This document shows positions 8,739-17,762 of a DNA stretch of 64,000 nucleotides, piece by piece. Made by a program: the position numbers and the translations under genes. The notes below the pieces were generated by a model that did not search any database, had not been told where the DNA came from, and saw only the letters and a list, made by a program, of their open reading frames with translations. Position 1 is the stretch's first letter, and every line of letters starts with the position of its first letter. Origin of the DNA: Luteimonas abyssi (GTDB taxonomy: Bacteria; Pseudomonadota; Gammaproteobacteria; Xanthomonadales; Xanthomonadaceae); assembly GCF_001482195.1 (NCBI RefSeq), contig NZ_KQ759763.1, positions 2,912,037 through 2,976,036 of the forward strand, in the 5' to 3' direction.

Positions 8739-10478
8739 TCACTCGGCACCGACACCGCGTCGCGCGGCGATCCAGGCCTCGACGTTCCGGCGCAACAGGC
8801 CCAGCGGCACCGTCCCCTCGCCGAGCACCACGTCGTGGAAGTCGCGCAGATCGAAGGCATCGCCCAACGCGGCTTCCGCCTCCTGCCGCAGAGCGAGGAT
8901 TTCCAGGCCGCCCGAATCGTAGGCGGTGAGCTGGCCCGGCATGATCGCCATGCGGTCGACCAGCGCCTCGGTTTCCTGCGGGCCGAAGCGGCCGCTCTCC
9001 AGCAGGTAGGCGACGGTCCGCTCGCGGCTCCAGCCCAGCACGTGCAGCCCCGGGTCGGCGACCATGCCGCGCGCCGGCCAGGCGCGGCGCTGGATCGGCG
9101 CATAGTCGTCGGTATAGATCGCCGCTTCCTCGGCCAACTGCTCGGCGTAGCGCCCCCAGCCCTCCGCATAGGCCGAGTTGAAACTGAGCCGCGCCAGCGG
9201 CGTCTTCTCCAGCGTCAGCGCCTGGGCGAACTGCATGTGATGTCCCGGGTAGCTCTCGTGCACGGCGGTGATCTCGGCCGCGCCGCGGGTCTCGGTCTGC
9301 CAGCCCTCGCTGTCGATCCGGTAGTACGCCGGCCGCGACGGATCCGACGACGGCTCGTAATGCGCGCTGGCCCCCGAGCCGCGCATGTAGTCCGGGAACG
9401 GGTCGGCACGCAACGGTTGCGCCGGCATCGCGTGGAACAGCGAGGCGGTGGCCTCGAAGGCACGCTCGACCATTTCGCGCGAGAACGCGATCAGCGCCTG
9501 CTCACTGTCGAAGCGGTTGTCCGCCGCGTCGCGTACCCGCGCCAGGATGTCCGGCACGTCGCGGGTGCCGTAATGCCGCTCGCCGATGTCGGCGATGGCC
9601 GCCAGATTGCCGGCGACCGTGGCGACGCCGAGATCGTGCACGGCCTGCGCACCACGATCGAGCGTGGTGTAGCTGCGCAACGACGCCTCGTAGCAGGCCG
9701 CACCGCCGGGGTTGTCGGACACCGCGAGCGATTCGCGTGCCCGCGGCAGGTACTCGTCGCGCAGGAAATCGCGCAGGCGCGCCAGCCCAGGATTCACCGT
9801 GTCCCCGATCACGGCTTCGAATGCCGCGGAGAACGCGGCGTCGTCGCTGCGCCGGGCCGGCTCGGCCAGCGGCGAGACGTCCGCGCCCGCCGTCGCCAGG
9901 CCGTCGACCTGGGACACCACCCGCCGCACCACGCTGCGGGGGGCCGAGTAACCGGCGGCGAGGCCTTCGCGCAGGTTGGCGATCTCGCGCTCGACCAGCG
10001 CGGGCACCGCATTCCAGCGCGTCAACGCCTGCGCACGCAGGGCCGCGTCGTCGAGCGGCTGCTCGCGTGCCACCCGGGCCAGACGCAGATGCCAGCCGAA
10101 GATGTGGTTGACGTCCCACAGCGGGCCGCGGCACACCCGCAGGCCGCGGCCCGCCGTCAGCCGTTCGGTCAGCAGCGCATGATCGAGCCGCAGCGTCTGC
10201 GACGACAGCGACGCCGCGTCGATGTCCGCCAGCGCCTCGGCCAGCGCATCCTCGGCCGCCTGCAGACGCGCGCGCGCCGCGGGGCTCCGGTCCGGCCACG
10301 CATCGTGGGCGTCGAGCGGCAGCCCCGCGACGTACGCCTGCAGGGGGTCCGCATCCAGTGCCAGCGCGACGGCGCGATCGGCCAGATCGCGCATGTCGGC
10401 GTCCGCACGGCCATCGCCGCCGACGGCCGCGCCCGATGACGCCAGCGCCAGCAGCGCCGCGAGTGTCGTGGTACGCAT
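8739..10478 (-). CDS. DUF885 family exported peptidase-like protein
   Basis: 579 residues. ATG 10478, with AGGAGA about six bases upstream, opens an N-terminal signal peptide ([20 protein letters not shown]). DUF885 proteins are roughly 550-600 residues and carry an HESxPGHHxQ motif; [14 protein letters not shown] is present here, with [18 protein letters not shown] downstream, together forming a probable zinc site with a glutamate ligand like that of other gluzincin-like peptidases. The protein should act in the periplasm. Substrates of the family are largely uncharacterised. It is transcribed toward the FKBP lipoprotein gene and may share its transcript. Confidence 0.88.
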   Translation of the reverse strand: MRTTTLAALLALASSGAAVGGDGRADADMRDLADRAVALALDADPLQAYVAGLPLDAHDAWPDRSPAARARLQAAEDALAEALADIDAASLSSQTLRLDHALLTERLTAGRGLRVCRGPLWDVNHIFGWHLRLARVAREQPLDDAALRAQALTRWNAVPALVEREIANLREGLAAGYSAPRSVVRRVVSQVDGLATAGADVSPLAEPARRSDDAAFSAAFEAVIGDTVNPGLARLRDFLRDEYLPRARESLAVSDNPGGAACYEASLRSYTTLDRGAQAVHDLGVATVAGNLAAIADIGERHYGTRDVPDILARVRDAADNRFDSEQALIAFSREMVERAFEATASLFHAMPAQPLRADPFPDYMRGSGASAHYEPSSDPSRPAYYRIDSEGWQTETRGAAEITAVHESYPGHHMQFAQALTLEKTPLARLSFNSAYAEGWGRYAEQLAEEAAIYTDDYAPIQRRAWPARGMVADPGLHVLGWSRERTVAYLLESGRFGPQETEALVDRMAIMPGQLTAYDSGGLEILALRQEAEAALGDAFDLRDFHDVVLGEGTVPLGLLRRNVEAWIAARRGVGAE

Positions 10479-10571
10479 TGCGTCTCTCCTGCCGGCTCCA
10501 TGCCGGCGACAGAGCGATTGTGACGGCGCCATCCGCTCGGGTCAGTGCCACAAGTCCCGGGGCGACGCGAC

Positions 10572-11759
10572 CTAGAACGCGTCGCCTGCCGCGTGGCCGG
10601 ATGCCCACGCCCATTGGAAGTTGTAGCCGCCCAGCCAGCCGGTCACGTCGAGCACCTCGCCGATGAAATGCAGCCCCGGCACGTGGCGCGACTCGAACGT
10701 CGACGACGACACCGCCCCCGTATCCACTCCGCCGAGGGTCACCTCCGCGGTGCGATACCCCTCCGTACCGCTGGCCACCAGCACCCAGTCGCGCAGTTGC
10801 GCCGCGATCTGCGCCAACTGCGGCGCGTCGTACTGGCGCATCGGGCGATTCGGCAGCCACACCTCGCACAAGCGCTGGGCGAACCGCCGTGGCAGCACCT
10901 CCGACAACAGCGTGCGCAGTTCGGCGTCGGGCCGGTCGCGTCGCCAGTCGCGCAGCAGGGTCTCCACGTCGTGGTCCGGCAGCAGATCCAGCTGCAACGC
11001 ATCGCCGGCCTGCCAATAGGACGAGATCTGCAGGATCGCCGGTCCGCTGACGCCACGGTGGGTGACCAGCATGGCGTTGCGGAACGCCTGGCCGTTGCAG
11101 CGCGCCTCCACCGGAAACGCCACGCCCGCCAGGCCGTCCAGCCGGGCCTGATGCTTGCCGCTCAAGGTGAGCGGCACCAATCCGGCGCGGGTCGGCAACA
11201 CCGCATGGCCGAACCGCTCGGCCAGCGCGTAGCCGAATCCGCTGGCACCCAGGCTGGGAATCGACAGGCCGCCGCTGGCGACCACCAGGCGCGCCGCGTG
11301 CACGTCGCCGAGCCGGGTCGACAGCCGGAACCGGCCGTCGTCGTCCACCGCCACATGCCCGATGCCGGACAGCGTTTCCACCCGCACGCCGGCGGCGGCG
11401 CACTCGTCGAGCAGCATGCGCACGATCAGCTTCGAAGATTCGTCGCAGAACAGCTGCCCGAGCTCCTTCTCGTGCCAGGCGATCCGGTGACGCTCCACCA
11501 GTTCGAGGAAATGCCACGGCGTGTAGCGCGCCAGCGCCGATTTCACGAAGTGCGGATTACCCGACAGGTAGTTCTCCGGCCCGGTGCCGGTATTGGTGAA
11601 GTTGCAGCGCCCACCGCCCGACATCAGGATCTTCTTGCCGACCTTGTTCGAGCCCTCCAGCACCAGCGTGCGCAATCCACGACCACCGGCGGTCATCGCG
11701 CACATCAGGCCGGCCGCGCCGCCACCCACGACGACGACATCGACATCGAGGCGGCTCAT
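10572..11759 (-). CDS. FAD-dependent oxidoreductase, HI0933/YhiN (BaiN) family
   Basis: 395 residues. The N-terminal dinucleotide-binding motif DVVVVGGGAAGLM is followed by NKVGKKILMSGGGRCNFTN, the family signature, and the C-terminus ends with HFIGEVLDVTGWLGGYNFQWAWASGHAAG, the second FAD contact. The length is normal for the family (about 390-420). Members are cytoplasmic flavoproteins of uncertain substrate; some are steroid or bile-acid reductases in gut bacteria, which need not apply here. ATG 11759 directly precedes the dinucleotide-binding fold and has a GGGGG upstream. The 292 bases upstream contain a GCTGCC hexamer repeat. Confidence 0.92.
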   Translation of the reverse strand: MSRLDVDVVVVGGGAAGLMCAMTAGGRGLRTLVLEGSNKVGKKILMSGGGRCNFTNTGTGPENYLSGNPHFVKSALARYTPWHFLELVERHRIAWHEKELGQLFCDESSKLIVRMLLDECAAAGVRVETLSGIGHVAVDDDGRFRLSTRLGDVHAARLVVASGGLSIPSLGASGFGYALAERFGHAVLPTRAGLVPLTLSGKHQARLDGLAGVAFPVEARCNGQAFRNAMLVTHRGVSGPAILQISSYWQAGDALQLDLLPDHDVETLLRDWRRDRPDAELRTLLSEVLPRRFAQRLCEVWLPNRPMRQYDAPQLAQIAAQLRDWVLVASGTEGYRTAEVTLGGVDTGAVSSSTFESRHVPGLHFIGEVLDVTGWLGGYNFQWAWASGHAAGDAF

Positions 11760-11943
11760 CGCAAGCCCCCGAGGCCCGCATCGGGTCGATGGAGAACGCG
11801 GACACCGGGCATGACGGTCGCTCGTCGGAACGGCCGCGCATTCTAGCGCTGCGTCTGCAGGCCTGCCGCACGGCCAGTGGTGAAGCGTCGCGCGCGGGCG
11901 GTCGCGGATCCTGGCGATCGCCCTCGCCTCGCCCGCTAAGCAC

Positions 11944-11969
11944 GCTGCCGCTGCCGCTGCCGCTGCCGC
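11944..11969. repeat. Four-copy GCTGCC hexanucleotide tandem repeat
   Basis: A short in-register repeat of the hexamer lies in the 292-base gap between the divergent YhiN-type and FMN reductase genes, about 85 bases upstream of the latter. It is outside any coding region I support. Copy number could vary by slippage. No function is apparent. Confidence 0.6.
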
Positions 11970-12051
11970 ACCGGCGGCACGATGGCACACGCACGCTGCG
12001 CGCCCCGCCGCCCGGTGCGACACTGGCGTCCCGACCGTTTCGGACACCACC

Positions 12052-12630
12052 ATGCCTCACCTGCTCGGCATTTCCGGCAGTCTGCGCCGCGCTTCGTACA
12101 ACACCGCGCTGTTGCAGGCGGCAAGCGCACTGGCCGCATCCCCCGTCACCTTCGAGATCGCGACGCTGCACGGCATTCCGCTCTACGACGGCGATCGCGA
12201 GCAGGCCGAAGGCCTCCCCGATGCCGTGTCCGCGCTGAAGGCTCGCATCGCCGCCGCCGACGGCGTGATCCTCGCCACGCCCGAGTACAACAACGGCATC
12301 CCCGGGGTGTTCAAGAACGCCATCGACTGGCTGTCCAGACCGGCGTCCGGCATCCCGACCCTGTTCGGGAATCGCGCATTCGCGCTGATCGGCGCCTCCC
12401 CGGGTGGCTTCGGCACGCTGTCGTCGCAGAGCGCGTGGCTGCCGGTGCTGCGCACGCTCGGCGTCCGTCAGTGGAACGGCGGTCGTCTGCTGGTCGCGCG
12501 CGCCGGGGAGGCGTTCGACGCCGAAGGCGCCTTGGTGGACGAGGCCACCCGGCGACGGCTGTCAGCCTTCGTCGCGGACTTCGCCGCGTTCGCGCGGACC
12601 GGCGACGGCACCGGGGACGCCCGCGGCTGA
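12052..12630 (+). CDS. NADPH-dependent FMN reductase
   Basis: 192 residues of flavodoxin-like fold. LLGISGSLRRASYNTALL is the FMN-phosphate-binding loop of the FMN_red family, TPEYNNGIPGVFKNAIDWLSR is the conserved central motif, and ASPGGFGTL follows. Family members (ChrR, azoreductase-like) reduce quinones, chromate, azo dyes or flavins with NAD(P)H in the cytoplasm. No partner gene is adjacent. The reading frame is clean and the start matches the family's N-terminus exactly. Confidence 0.93.
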   Translation: MPHLLGISGSLRRASYNTALLQAASALAASPVTFEIATLHGIPLYDGDREQAEGLPDAVSALKARIAAADGVILATPEYNNGIPGVFKNAIDWLSRPASGIPTLFGNRAFALIGASPGGFGTLSSQSAWLPVLRTLGVRQWNGGRLLVARAGEAFDAEGALVDEATRRRLSAFVADFAAFARTGDGTGDARG

Positions 12631-12816
12631 AGGCGGAAGACACGCACCGCGCTGGACGGCGATCCGCTTCCCACGCATGCCCGTCAATGGGTGACTGCGG
12701 GACGACGCGTTCGGACGCGTCGGCTTGCCACAGCCGGGTCGGGGCGACGCCTCGATCACTCCTCGAGGCCCGCACCGTGTCCTGCCTCGCGGCGGCCGCG
12801 GACGGTGCCCCCGCCG

Positions 12817-13473
12817 CTAGCCGCCCGACAGCGCAGCGGGGCCGACCACATGACGGCCCGGACGCGCCGCCAGCACGGCATCCACCAGGGCGTCGGCGAT
12901 CCGTCCGGCCGGGCTGATCCGCCAGGCGCGCGGCAGGATCGGACCCAAGACACGCAGCACGGCACCGGCCGCGTCCTCGCCTGCACGTGACGTGCTCCGC
13001 GCGCCGCCGATCAGGCCGGGACGCACCAGGGTGAGGCTGTCATAGCCGAGCACGTCGAGATCGCGCTCGAGCTCGCCCTTGACCCGGCTGTAGAAGAACA
13101 TCGACCGGACGTTCGCGCCCGCTGCGGAATTGAGCGCGAACGCGCGCGCGCCGTGCGCATGCGCCAGGCGCGCCGCCTGCAACGGATAGGCGTGGTCCAC
13201 CCGGCGAAACGCCTCCCGGGATCCCGCTTGGCGCATCGTGGTCCCCAGCGTGCAGATGACCCCGTCCACCGCCCACCACGCCGCATCGGCCGGCAATGCG
13301 TCGAAGTCCACCACCGGATTGTCGAGCCGGGCGTGTGTGCGCCCGAGCGCGCGCCGGGTCGGCGCGATCACCCGGGCCACCCGGTCGTCGGCGAGCAAGC
13401 GGTCGAGCACCTCGCCGCCGACCAGACCGGTGGCGCCGACATGAAGAATCGACAGGGACGGAAGATTCGCCAT
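12817..13473 (-). CDS. NAD(P)H-binding epimerase-like oxidoreductase (atypical SDR)
   Basis: 218 residues. SILHVGATGLVGGEVLDRLL is the GxxGxxG Rossmann motif of atypical short-chain dehydrogenases (HTATIP2/YbjT-like). The catalytic-type YSRVKGELE (Tyr-x3-Lys) is present near residue 130, so some catalytic ability is plausible. The ATG at 13473 fits the fold; another start 60 bases upstream would overlap the end of the SDR gene by 11 bases. The short spacing to the SDR gene on the same strand suggests one transcript. Substrate unknown. Confidence 0.85.
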   Translation of the reverse strand: MANLPSLSILHVGATGLVGGEVLDRLLADDRVARVIAPTRRALGRTHARLDNPVVDFDALPADAAWWAVDGVICTLGTTMRQAGSREAFRRVDHAYPLQAARLAHAHGARAFALNSAAGANVRSMFFYSRVKGELERDLDVLGYDSLTLVRPGLIGGARSTSRAGEDAAGAVLRVLGPILPRAWRISPAGRIADALVDAVLAARPGRHVVGPAALSGG

Positions 13474-13522
13474 CACCCCGGCCCGCACGTCGGGGCGCGA
13501 AGCGCGCGTGGTGCGGACGGGC

Positions 13523-14509
13523 TCATCCGCCACGCAACGCGACCGGCCACGGCTGCAGATGCGGCGCCACCAGCGATTCGGAGACCTGCCAGAGGCGTGC
13601 TGCCATCGCCGCGTCGGTCTGGCTCGCGCTTTGCCGGGCCGGTGCGAAATCGCTCATGTAGGCGCCGTTGATGCCGGCCATCGCCGGATGCGCGGCGGCG
13701 TAGCACGGCATCGCCGCACCCTGTGCCGGCGTGCGTGCGTTCTCGCCGTACTTAGATCCGGTCGAGCGCAGGATCGCGGTCCGGGTGTGTCCCGGGGTGA
13801 CGCAGTTGGACGTAGCCGCGGTCCCCGCCAGCCGCCGCGCCAGTTTCCACGAGAACAGGCCGTTGGCGAGCTTGGAATGGGAATACCCGCGCTCCCACCA
13901 ACCCTCGCCGTCGAGACGGTCGAACTGGATGCCGCCATCCGGCGCGTCGCGATGGTTGCCGCTGCCGACCGTGACCACGCGTCCTTCGGGCGCGGCCAGG
14001 ACCCGGTCGATCAGGCGGTTGACCAGCAGGAAATGCCCGAGATGGTTGACCGCGAACTGCTTCTCCACCGCGCCCACCCGCTCGTGGGCGCCCAGCACGA
14101 TGCCGGCATTGCACACCACCGCATCCAGGCGCGGCGCCAGCGCACGCACCCGGTCGGCGCACGCGACGATCGATGCCTGATCGGTGAGCTCCAGCACCAC
14201 CGGCGTCGCCCGACCGTCCACCGCCGCGCAGGCGTCGCGACCGCGGGCGGCGTCGCGCGCCGTGCCGATCACATGCGCGCCGCACCCCGCCAGTACCCGC
14301 ATGGTCTCGAACCCGATGCCGGAATTGCAGCCGGTCACCAGGATCGTGCGTCCCGACAGGTCCAGACCGGCCATCACCGCATCGGCCTCGTCGCCGGCAC
14401 GAGGCGCGCGTGCGGCAGTGGCCTCACGAGCGAGCGCAGGCAGCGCAGGCCACGCGGCGGCCGCGGCACACAGGCCGAGCAGGCGGCGCCTGGCGCGGGA
14501 CATTGTCAT
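13523..14509 (-). CDS. Exported (Tat-type) short-chain dehydrogenase/reductase
   Basis: 328 residues. Of three close ATGs (14515, 14509, 14503), 14509 has GGAG at six bases. The N-terminus carries arginines before a hydrophobic stretch (SRARRRLLGLCAAAAAW), consistent with twin-arginine export, which suits a cofactor-binding enzyme. The SDR core shows ILVTGCNSGIGFETM near residues 56-70, VCNAGIV, VTVGSGN and the YSHSK catalytic pair. It resembles retinol dehydrogenase/WW-domain oxidoreductase-like SDRs. An exported SDR is uncommon; the nearby aldo/keto reductase also carries a Tat-type leader, suggesting related roles. Confidence 0.85.
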   Translation of the reverse strand: MTMSRARRRLLGLCAAAAAWPALPALAREATAARAPRAGDEADAVMAGLDLSGRTILVTGCNSGIGFETMRVLAGCGAHVIGTARDAARGRDACAAVDGRATPVVLELTDQASIVACADRVRALAPRLDAVVCNAGIVLGAHERVGAVEKQFAVNHLGHFLLVNRLIDRVLAAPEGRVVTVGSGNHRDAPDGGIQFDRLDGEGWWERGYSHSKLANGLFSWKLARRLAGTAATSNCVTPGHTRTAILRSTGSKYGENARTPAQGAAMPCYAAAHPAMAGINGAYMSDFAPARQSASQTDAAMAARLWQVSESLVAPHLQPWPVALRGG

Positions 14510-14599
14510 CGCCATCTCCAGTTCGATCGGTATGTCGGAATCATCGCCGCTGCCTCGCGCGTTGACCATGCCCGCACATGCGCAACGCCAGCACGCGCC

Positions 14600-15022
14600 T
14601 CAGGCGCGCAGGCGATCTTCGATCACGTCGCCGAACGCGCGACCCAGCGCGTCCTCGTCGCCGGCCAGCGCACCGCGCAGCCGCTCGGGCGTCAGCGGTG
14701 TCACCACCCAGGCGCCGGGCGTGCCTTCGCCGCGATGGGCGTCGGGCGCTTCGCGCATCGCCATGAAATAGCTCGGACCGGGCCCCTTGCAATAGTAGAA
14801 CGCGCTGCCCCGCGCCGAGCCGAGGGCCGAGGTGCCGGGATGCACGACCCGCTTGATCACGGTCATCTCACGCCCCGGCAACGGCCCGGCCGGGGTCCGG
14901 AACACCAGATCCTCGAATTCCCGATGCGATCGCGCACGCAGCCAGCGCCGCGCACGCCAGGTCAACACCACCAGCACCAGCATCCCGATCAACCAGACCG
15001 CCACTTGCATCGACTGCGTCAC
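14600..15022 (-). CDS. Small membrane-anchored hypothetical protein
   Basis: 140 residues. GTG 15022 is preceded by GGGAG at six bases, which supports it over the ATG four codons later. One N-terminal transmembrane helix (VAVWLIGMLVLVVLTW) is followed by basic residues, so the remaining 115 residues probably face the cytoplasm. The soluble part contains HPGTSALGSARGSAFYYCKG and LTPERLRGALAGDE and matches no family I know. It lies 91 bases upstream of the SDR start on the same strand. Confidence 0.7.
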   Translation of the reverse strand: MTQSMQVAVWLIGMLVLVVLTWRARRWLRARSHREFEDLVFRTPAGPLPGREMTVIKRVVHPGTSALGSARGSAFYYCKGPGPSYFMAMREAPDAHRGEGTPGAWVVTPLTPERLRGALAGDEDALGRAFGDVIEDRLRA

Positions 15023-15220
15023 TTCAATCTCCCGCCGTGGGCCAGGCCACCGTCATCGACTCGGTGTCTATGCGCGCCACCGTCTGCAGCGTCGTGTAGC
15101 GACGCAGGGCGGCCTCCCGAGCCTAGCGCATCGACACCGGTTGCGCGCTTGAGATTTTGCACCCGACCGGCAAAGCGGCAAGAATCGGGCATTCACGCCG
15201 ATTCGAGAGGACGCGCCGCC

Positions 15221-16192
15221 ATGAACGACGCACATCACAATCCGTACCGTCGCCGCCTGTTGCAAGGCGTCGCCCTGGCCGGTGCCGCACTCGCCATGCC
15301 CGTCTGGGCACGACAGGCCGCCACCACCGCCGGCACGGGCGGACACGACGAGGCGGCGATCCTGCGCGCGATTCCGTCCAGCGGCGAGCGCATTCCCGTG
15401 ATCGGATTGGGCACGAATGCCTACGGCGTGCAGACCGCCGAGGAAAAGGCGCCGCTGCGGACCGTGCTGCAGCATCTGGCGCGGCTGGAGAACAGCGTGG
15501 TCGACACCGCACCGTCGTACCGCAACTCCGAAGCGGTCCTCGGCGAACTCATCGAAGAGCTCGGCATCCGCGAGCGACTGTTCCTGGCCACCAAGTGCAC
15601 CGCGCCCGACGACGATGTCGCCGCCGGCATCGCCCAGATGGAGGCGTCCTTCGCCCACCTGCGCACCGACACCATCGACCTGATGATGGTGCACAACCTC
15701 AACGGCGCCGATGCGATCCTGCCGACCCTGGTCGAATGGAAGCAGGCCGGCCGCCTGCGCCACATCGGCATCACCACCTCGTCCAACCAGCAGCACGCCG
15801 AAACCGCCGCGCTGATCGAGCGGCATGCCCTGGATGTGGTGCAGGTGAATTACTCGGTCGACAACCGCGCCGCGGAGGACACCGTGTTTCCCGCCGCGCA
15901 GGCGCGCGGCACGGGGGTGCTGCTCAATGTGCCGCTGGGCGGGCGTCGCGGCAGCCTGTTCGGGCGCGTGCGCGACGTTCCGTTGCCGGACTGGGCCGCG
16001 ACGTTCGGCGCCACCAGTTGGGCGCAGGTCTTCCTCAAGTACAACCTCGGTCACCCGGCCGTGACCGCGGCGATTCCCGGCACCACCAATCCGGCCAACA
16101 TGGACGACAATCTGGCCGCCGGGCGCGGCGCATTGCCCGATGCCGAGATGCGCCGCCGGATCGAAGCCTTCTGGGACGCCCTGCCGGGCTGA
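15221..16192 (+). CDS. Aldo/keto reductase with twin-arginine leader
   Basis: 323 residues. The leader RRRLLQGVALAGAALAMP is Tat-like. The TIM-barrel tetrad of the AKR superfamily is visible: Asp95 and Tyr100 (VVDTAPSYRNSE), Lys125 (LATKC) and His158 (MMVHN). IPGTTNPANMDDNL near the C-terminus is the NADPH-binding segment. An enzyme that folds with a cofactor before export is expected of Tat substrates, so periplasmic location is inferred. It is divergent from the 140-residue membrane protein gene with 198 bases between. Substrate unknown. Confidence 0.9.
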   Translation: MNDAHHNPYRRRLLQGVALAGAALAMPVWARQAATTAGTGGHDEAAILRAIPSSGERIPVIGLGTNAYGVQTAEEKAPLRTVLQHLARLENSVVDTAPSYRNSEAVLGELIEELGIRERLFLATKCTAPDDDVAAGIAQMEASFAHLRTDTIDLMMVHNLNGADAILPTLVEWKQAGRLRHIGITTSSNQQHAETAALIERHALDVVQVNYSVDNRAAEDTVFPAAQARGTGVLLNVPLGGRRGSLFGRVRDVPLPDWAATFGATSWAQVFLKYNLGHPAVTAAIPGTTNPANMDDNLAAGRGALPDAEMRRRIEAFWDALPG

Positions 16193-16300
16193 TCGATCCC
16201 GCGATGTCTGGGTCGCCGCACCGGATCCGGGTGCGGCCCCGTCGGGCGGCCACTGCGCGGCCCGATCTCCGCACGGGCCTGCCGCGCCCGCCGCCCGGCG

Positions 16301-16897
16301 CTAGTCGGTCCAGCCCCAAGGGGCCGGGGGCGCTTCCACCGGCCGGGTCAGATCGAACTCCACCAGGAATCCCCGCTCGGTGCCGACCCGGTTGGCGGCG
16401 TAGACGAAGCGGTCGCCGGGACGGATCTCCACCAGCCATACGCTGCGCAACCCGCTGCCCGGAATGACTTCGGCGGTCGCCGCATCGGCCGGGAACAACT
16501 GCGTGTCGGCGCTGCCCGGATTGCTGGTGGTGCCGCCGTAGCCGGTCACCGTGTCCGGGGCGCCGTCCACGTCGCGATGGTCGTGCGAGAAGTGGATGCC
16601 GTCGTCGGTGCGTTCGAACACCCATGTCCGCGACAGGTCGTCGCCGATCGCCAACGGGATCCGGATCCGGTTGTCTGCGCAATCGCGCACATGCATGACC
16701 GGCGCCGCCGCGCGGAAGGTCTGGTCGCCTTCGGGTGCCCGCACCAGACGGCCTTCGAACGCCTGGCCGCACAACGCATTCAATCGCTGCCACCAGGCAT
16801 CCGGCGCGGCAGCGGCGCCGGCAGCGGCCTGCGCAGGGATCGAGGGCGAGAGCGCTGCGATCAGCAGCACGGCGAGCGTCGTATCGGATCGAATCAT
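16301..16897 (-). CDS. Exported hypothetical protein
   Basis: 198 residues. ATG 16897 begins a signal peptide (IRSDTTLAVLLIAALSPSIPAQA). The mature part begins APDAWWQRLNALCGQAFEGRLV and contains HVRDCADNRIRIPLAIGDDLSRTWVF, a pattern I have seen in uncharacterised periplasmic proteins of Xanthomonadaceae and other proteobacteria, with two cysteines that could pair. The C-terminal half is a likely beta-rich domain. No enzyme motif is recognised. It is convergent with the aldo/keto reductase gene (108 bases). Confidence 0.8.
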   Translation of the reverse strand: MIRSDTTLAVLLIAALSPSIPAQAAAGAAAAPDAWWQRLNALCGQAFEGRLVRAPEGDQTFRAAAPVMHVRDCADNRIRIPLAIGDDLSRTWVFERTDDGIHFSHDHRDVDGAPDTVTGYGGTTSNPGSADTQLFPADAATAEVIPGSGLRSVWLVEIRPGDRFVYAANRVGTERGFLVEFDLTRPVEAPPAPWGWTD

Positions 16898-17215
16898 CGG
16901 GGAGCACTCGGTCTTCGGGGTGTGCCCCAGCTTAACGCGGGCGATCGCGACCCCACCCTGCCACGAGGACAGCCGCGACGATCTCGACACCGGATGCGCC
17001 ACCTGCGCGACAGCGCTGCGGACGCGACCGCAAGATGTCGCGAGGCGGACAGATCGATCCGGAGCGGGCGCGTGTCTCCGGCCATCGAGGGCGTGGGCAC
17101 GACGTATCGCCCACGGACCGCGAATGCGTGACCGGGCGTTCGCCACCAGACGGTGATCACCTGCGGCACCCGTGCCAGCGGACGCCATGCCCGCCGCGAC
17201 TCCGCCCGGGCCGAT
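16898..17215. other. Intergenic stretch without a supported gene
   Basis: 318 bases between the exported hypothetical gene and the four-helix membrane protein gene, both on the minus strand. Open frames here lack family features, starts with ribosome-binding sites or consistent codon bias. I see no tRNA, terminator with a T run, or operator. It presumably holds the promoter of the 16897 gene. Confidence 0.5.
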
Positions 17216-17707
17216 CTATGCTGCGCCGTCGTGCGAACCGATGCGCCCCTTCGCGGACGCGCGCGTCCAGTGCGCGAACAGCGCGCCACCCACCGCACTG
17301 CCCAGTGCCAGCACCAGCAAACCAACGGTGGTTCTCGTGGCATCGATCAGAACGGGCATCGGCGCGACCGCATCGGCGACCCGGATCGCCACCGCCAGGC
17401 CGGCGCCCGCCGCCAGCGCGTACGTGCCGGTGCGCAGGCGCGGCGCATACCGCGCCACCACCGAAGCCGCCAGGAACGCCGGCAGCCAGGCGGCCAGCAC
17501 GAGCCCTGCGTAGACAGGGCCGAAGCCGAGGAGATCCTGCCACGATGTCCGCAGGCGCACGCCGGGCGGAATGTCCACGAACGCCACCAGCGCCTGCAGG
17601 TTGAACTGGGTCTGCGCGAGCGAGCCCCAGACCACCGCGATCGCCAGCGCCGCGACGAAGGCGATGCTACGACGCCCCCAGGCACGCGAGCGGGTCGAAG
17701 CGGTCAT
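17216..17707 (-). CDS. Four-helix integral membrane protein, unknown
   Basis: 163 residues with four predicted hydrophobic helices (near residues 15-32, 65-85, 95-112 and 122-145). The N-terminus (RRSIAFVAALAIAVVWGSLAQTQFNLQAL) and the loop VDIPPGVRLRTSWQDLLGFGPVY are characteristic of an uncharacterised small membrane family common in gammaproteobacteria. The gene is divergent from the sugar dehydrogenase gene, with only 55 bases between starts. No function can be assigned. Confidence 0.75.
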   Translation of the reverse strand: MTASTRSRAWGRRSIAFVAALAIAVVWGSLAQTQFNLQALVAFVDIPPGVRLRTSWQDLLGFGPVYAGLVLAAWLPAFLAASVVARYAPRLRTGTYALAAGAGLAVAIRVADAVAPMPVLIDATRTTVGLLVLALGSAVGGALFAHWTRASAKGRIGSHDGAA

Positions 17708-17762
17708 GCGGCGTCATCGGGCATCATCATGGGTCCGATGATGCCGCATCCGCGGCGCCGCT

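Noticed and set aside
8556..10439. A 627-codon open frame opposite the DUF885 gene
   Set aside because: The minus strand encodes a full DUF885 protein with signal peptide and HESYPGHH motif; the plus frame is a GC-driven shadow.
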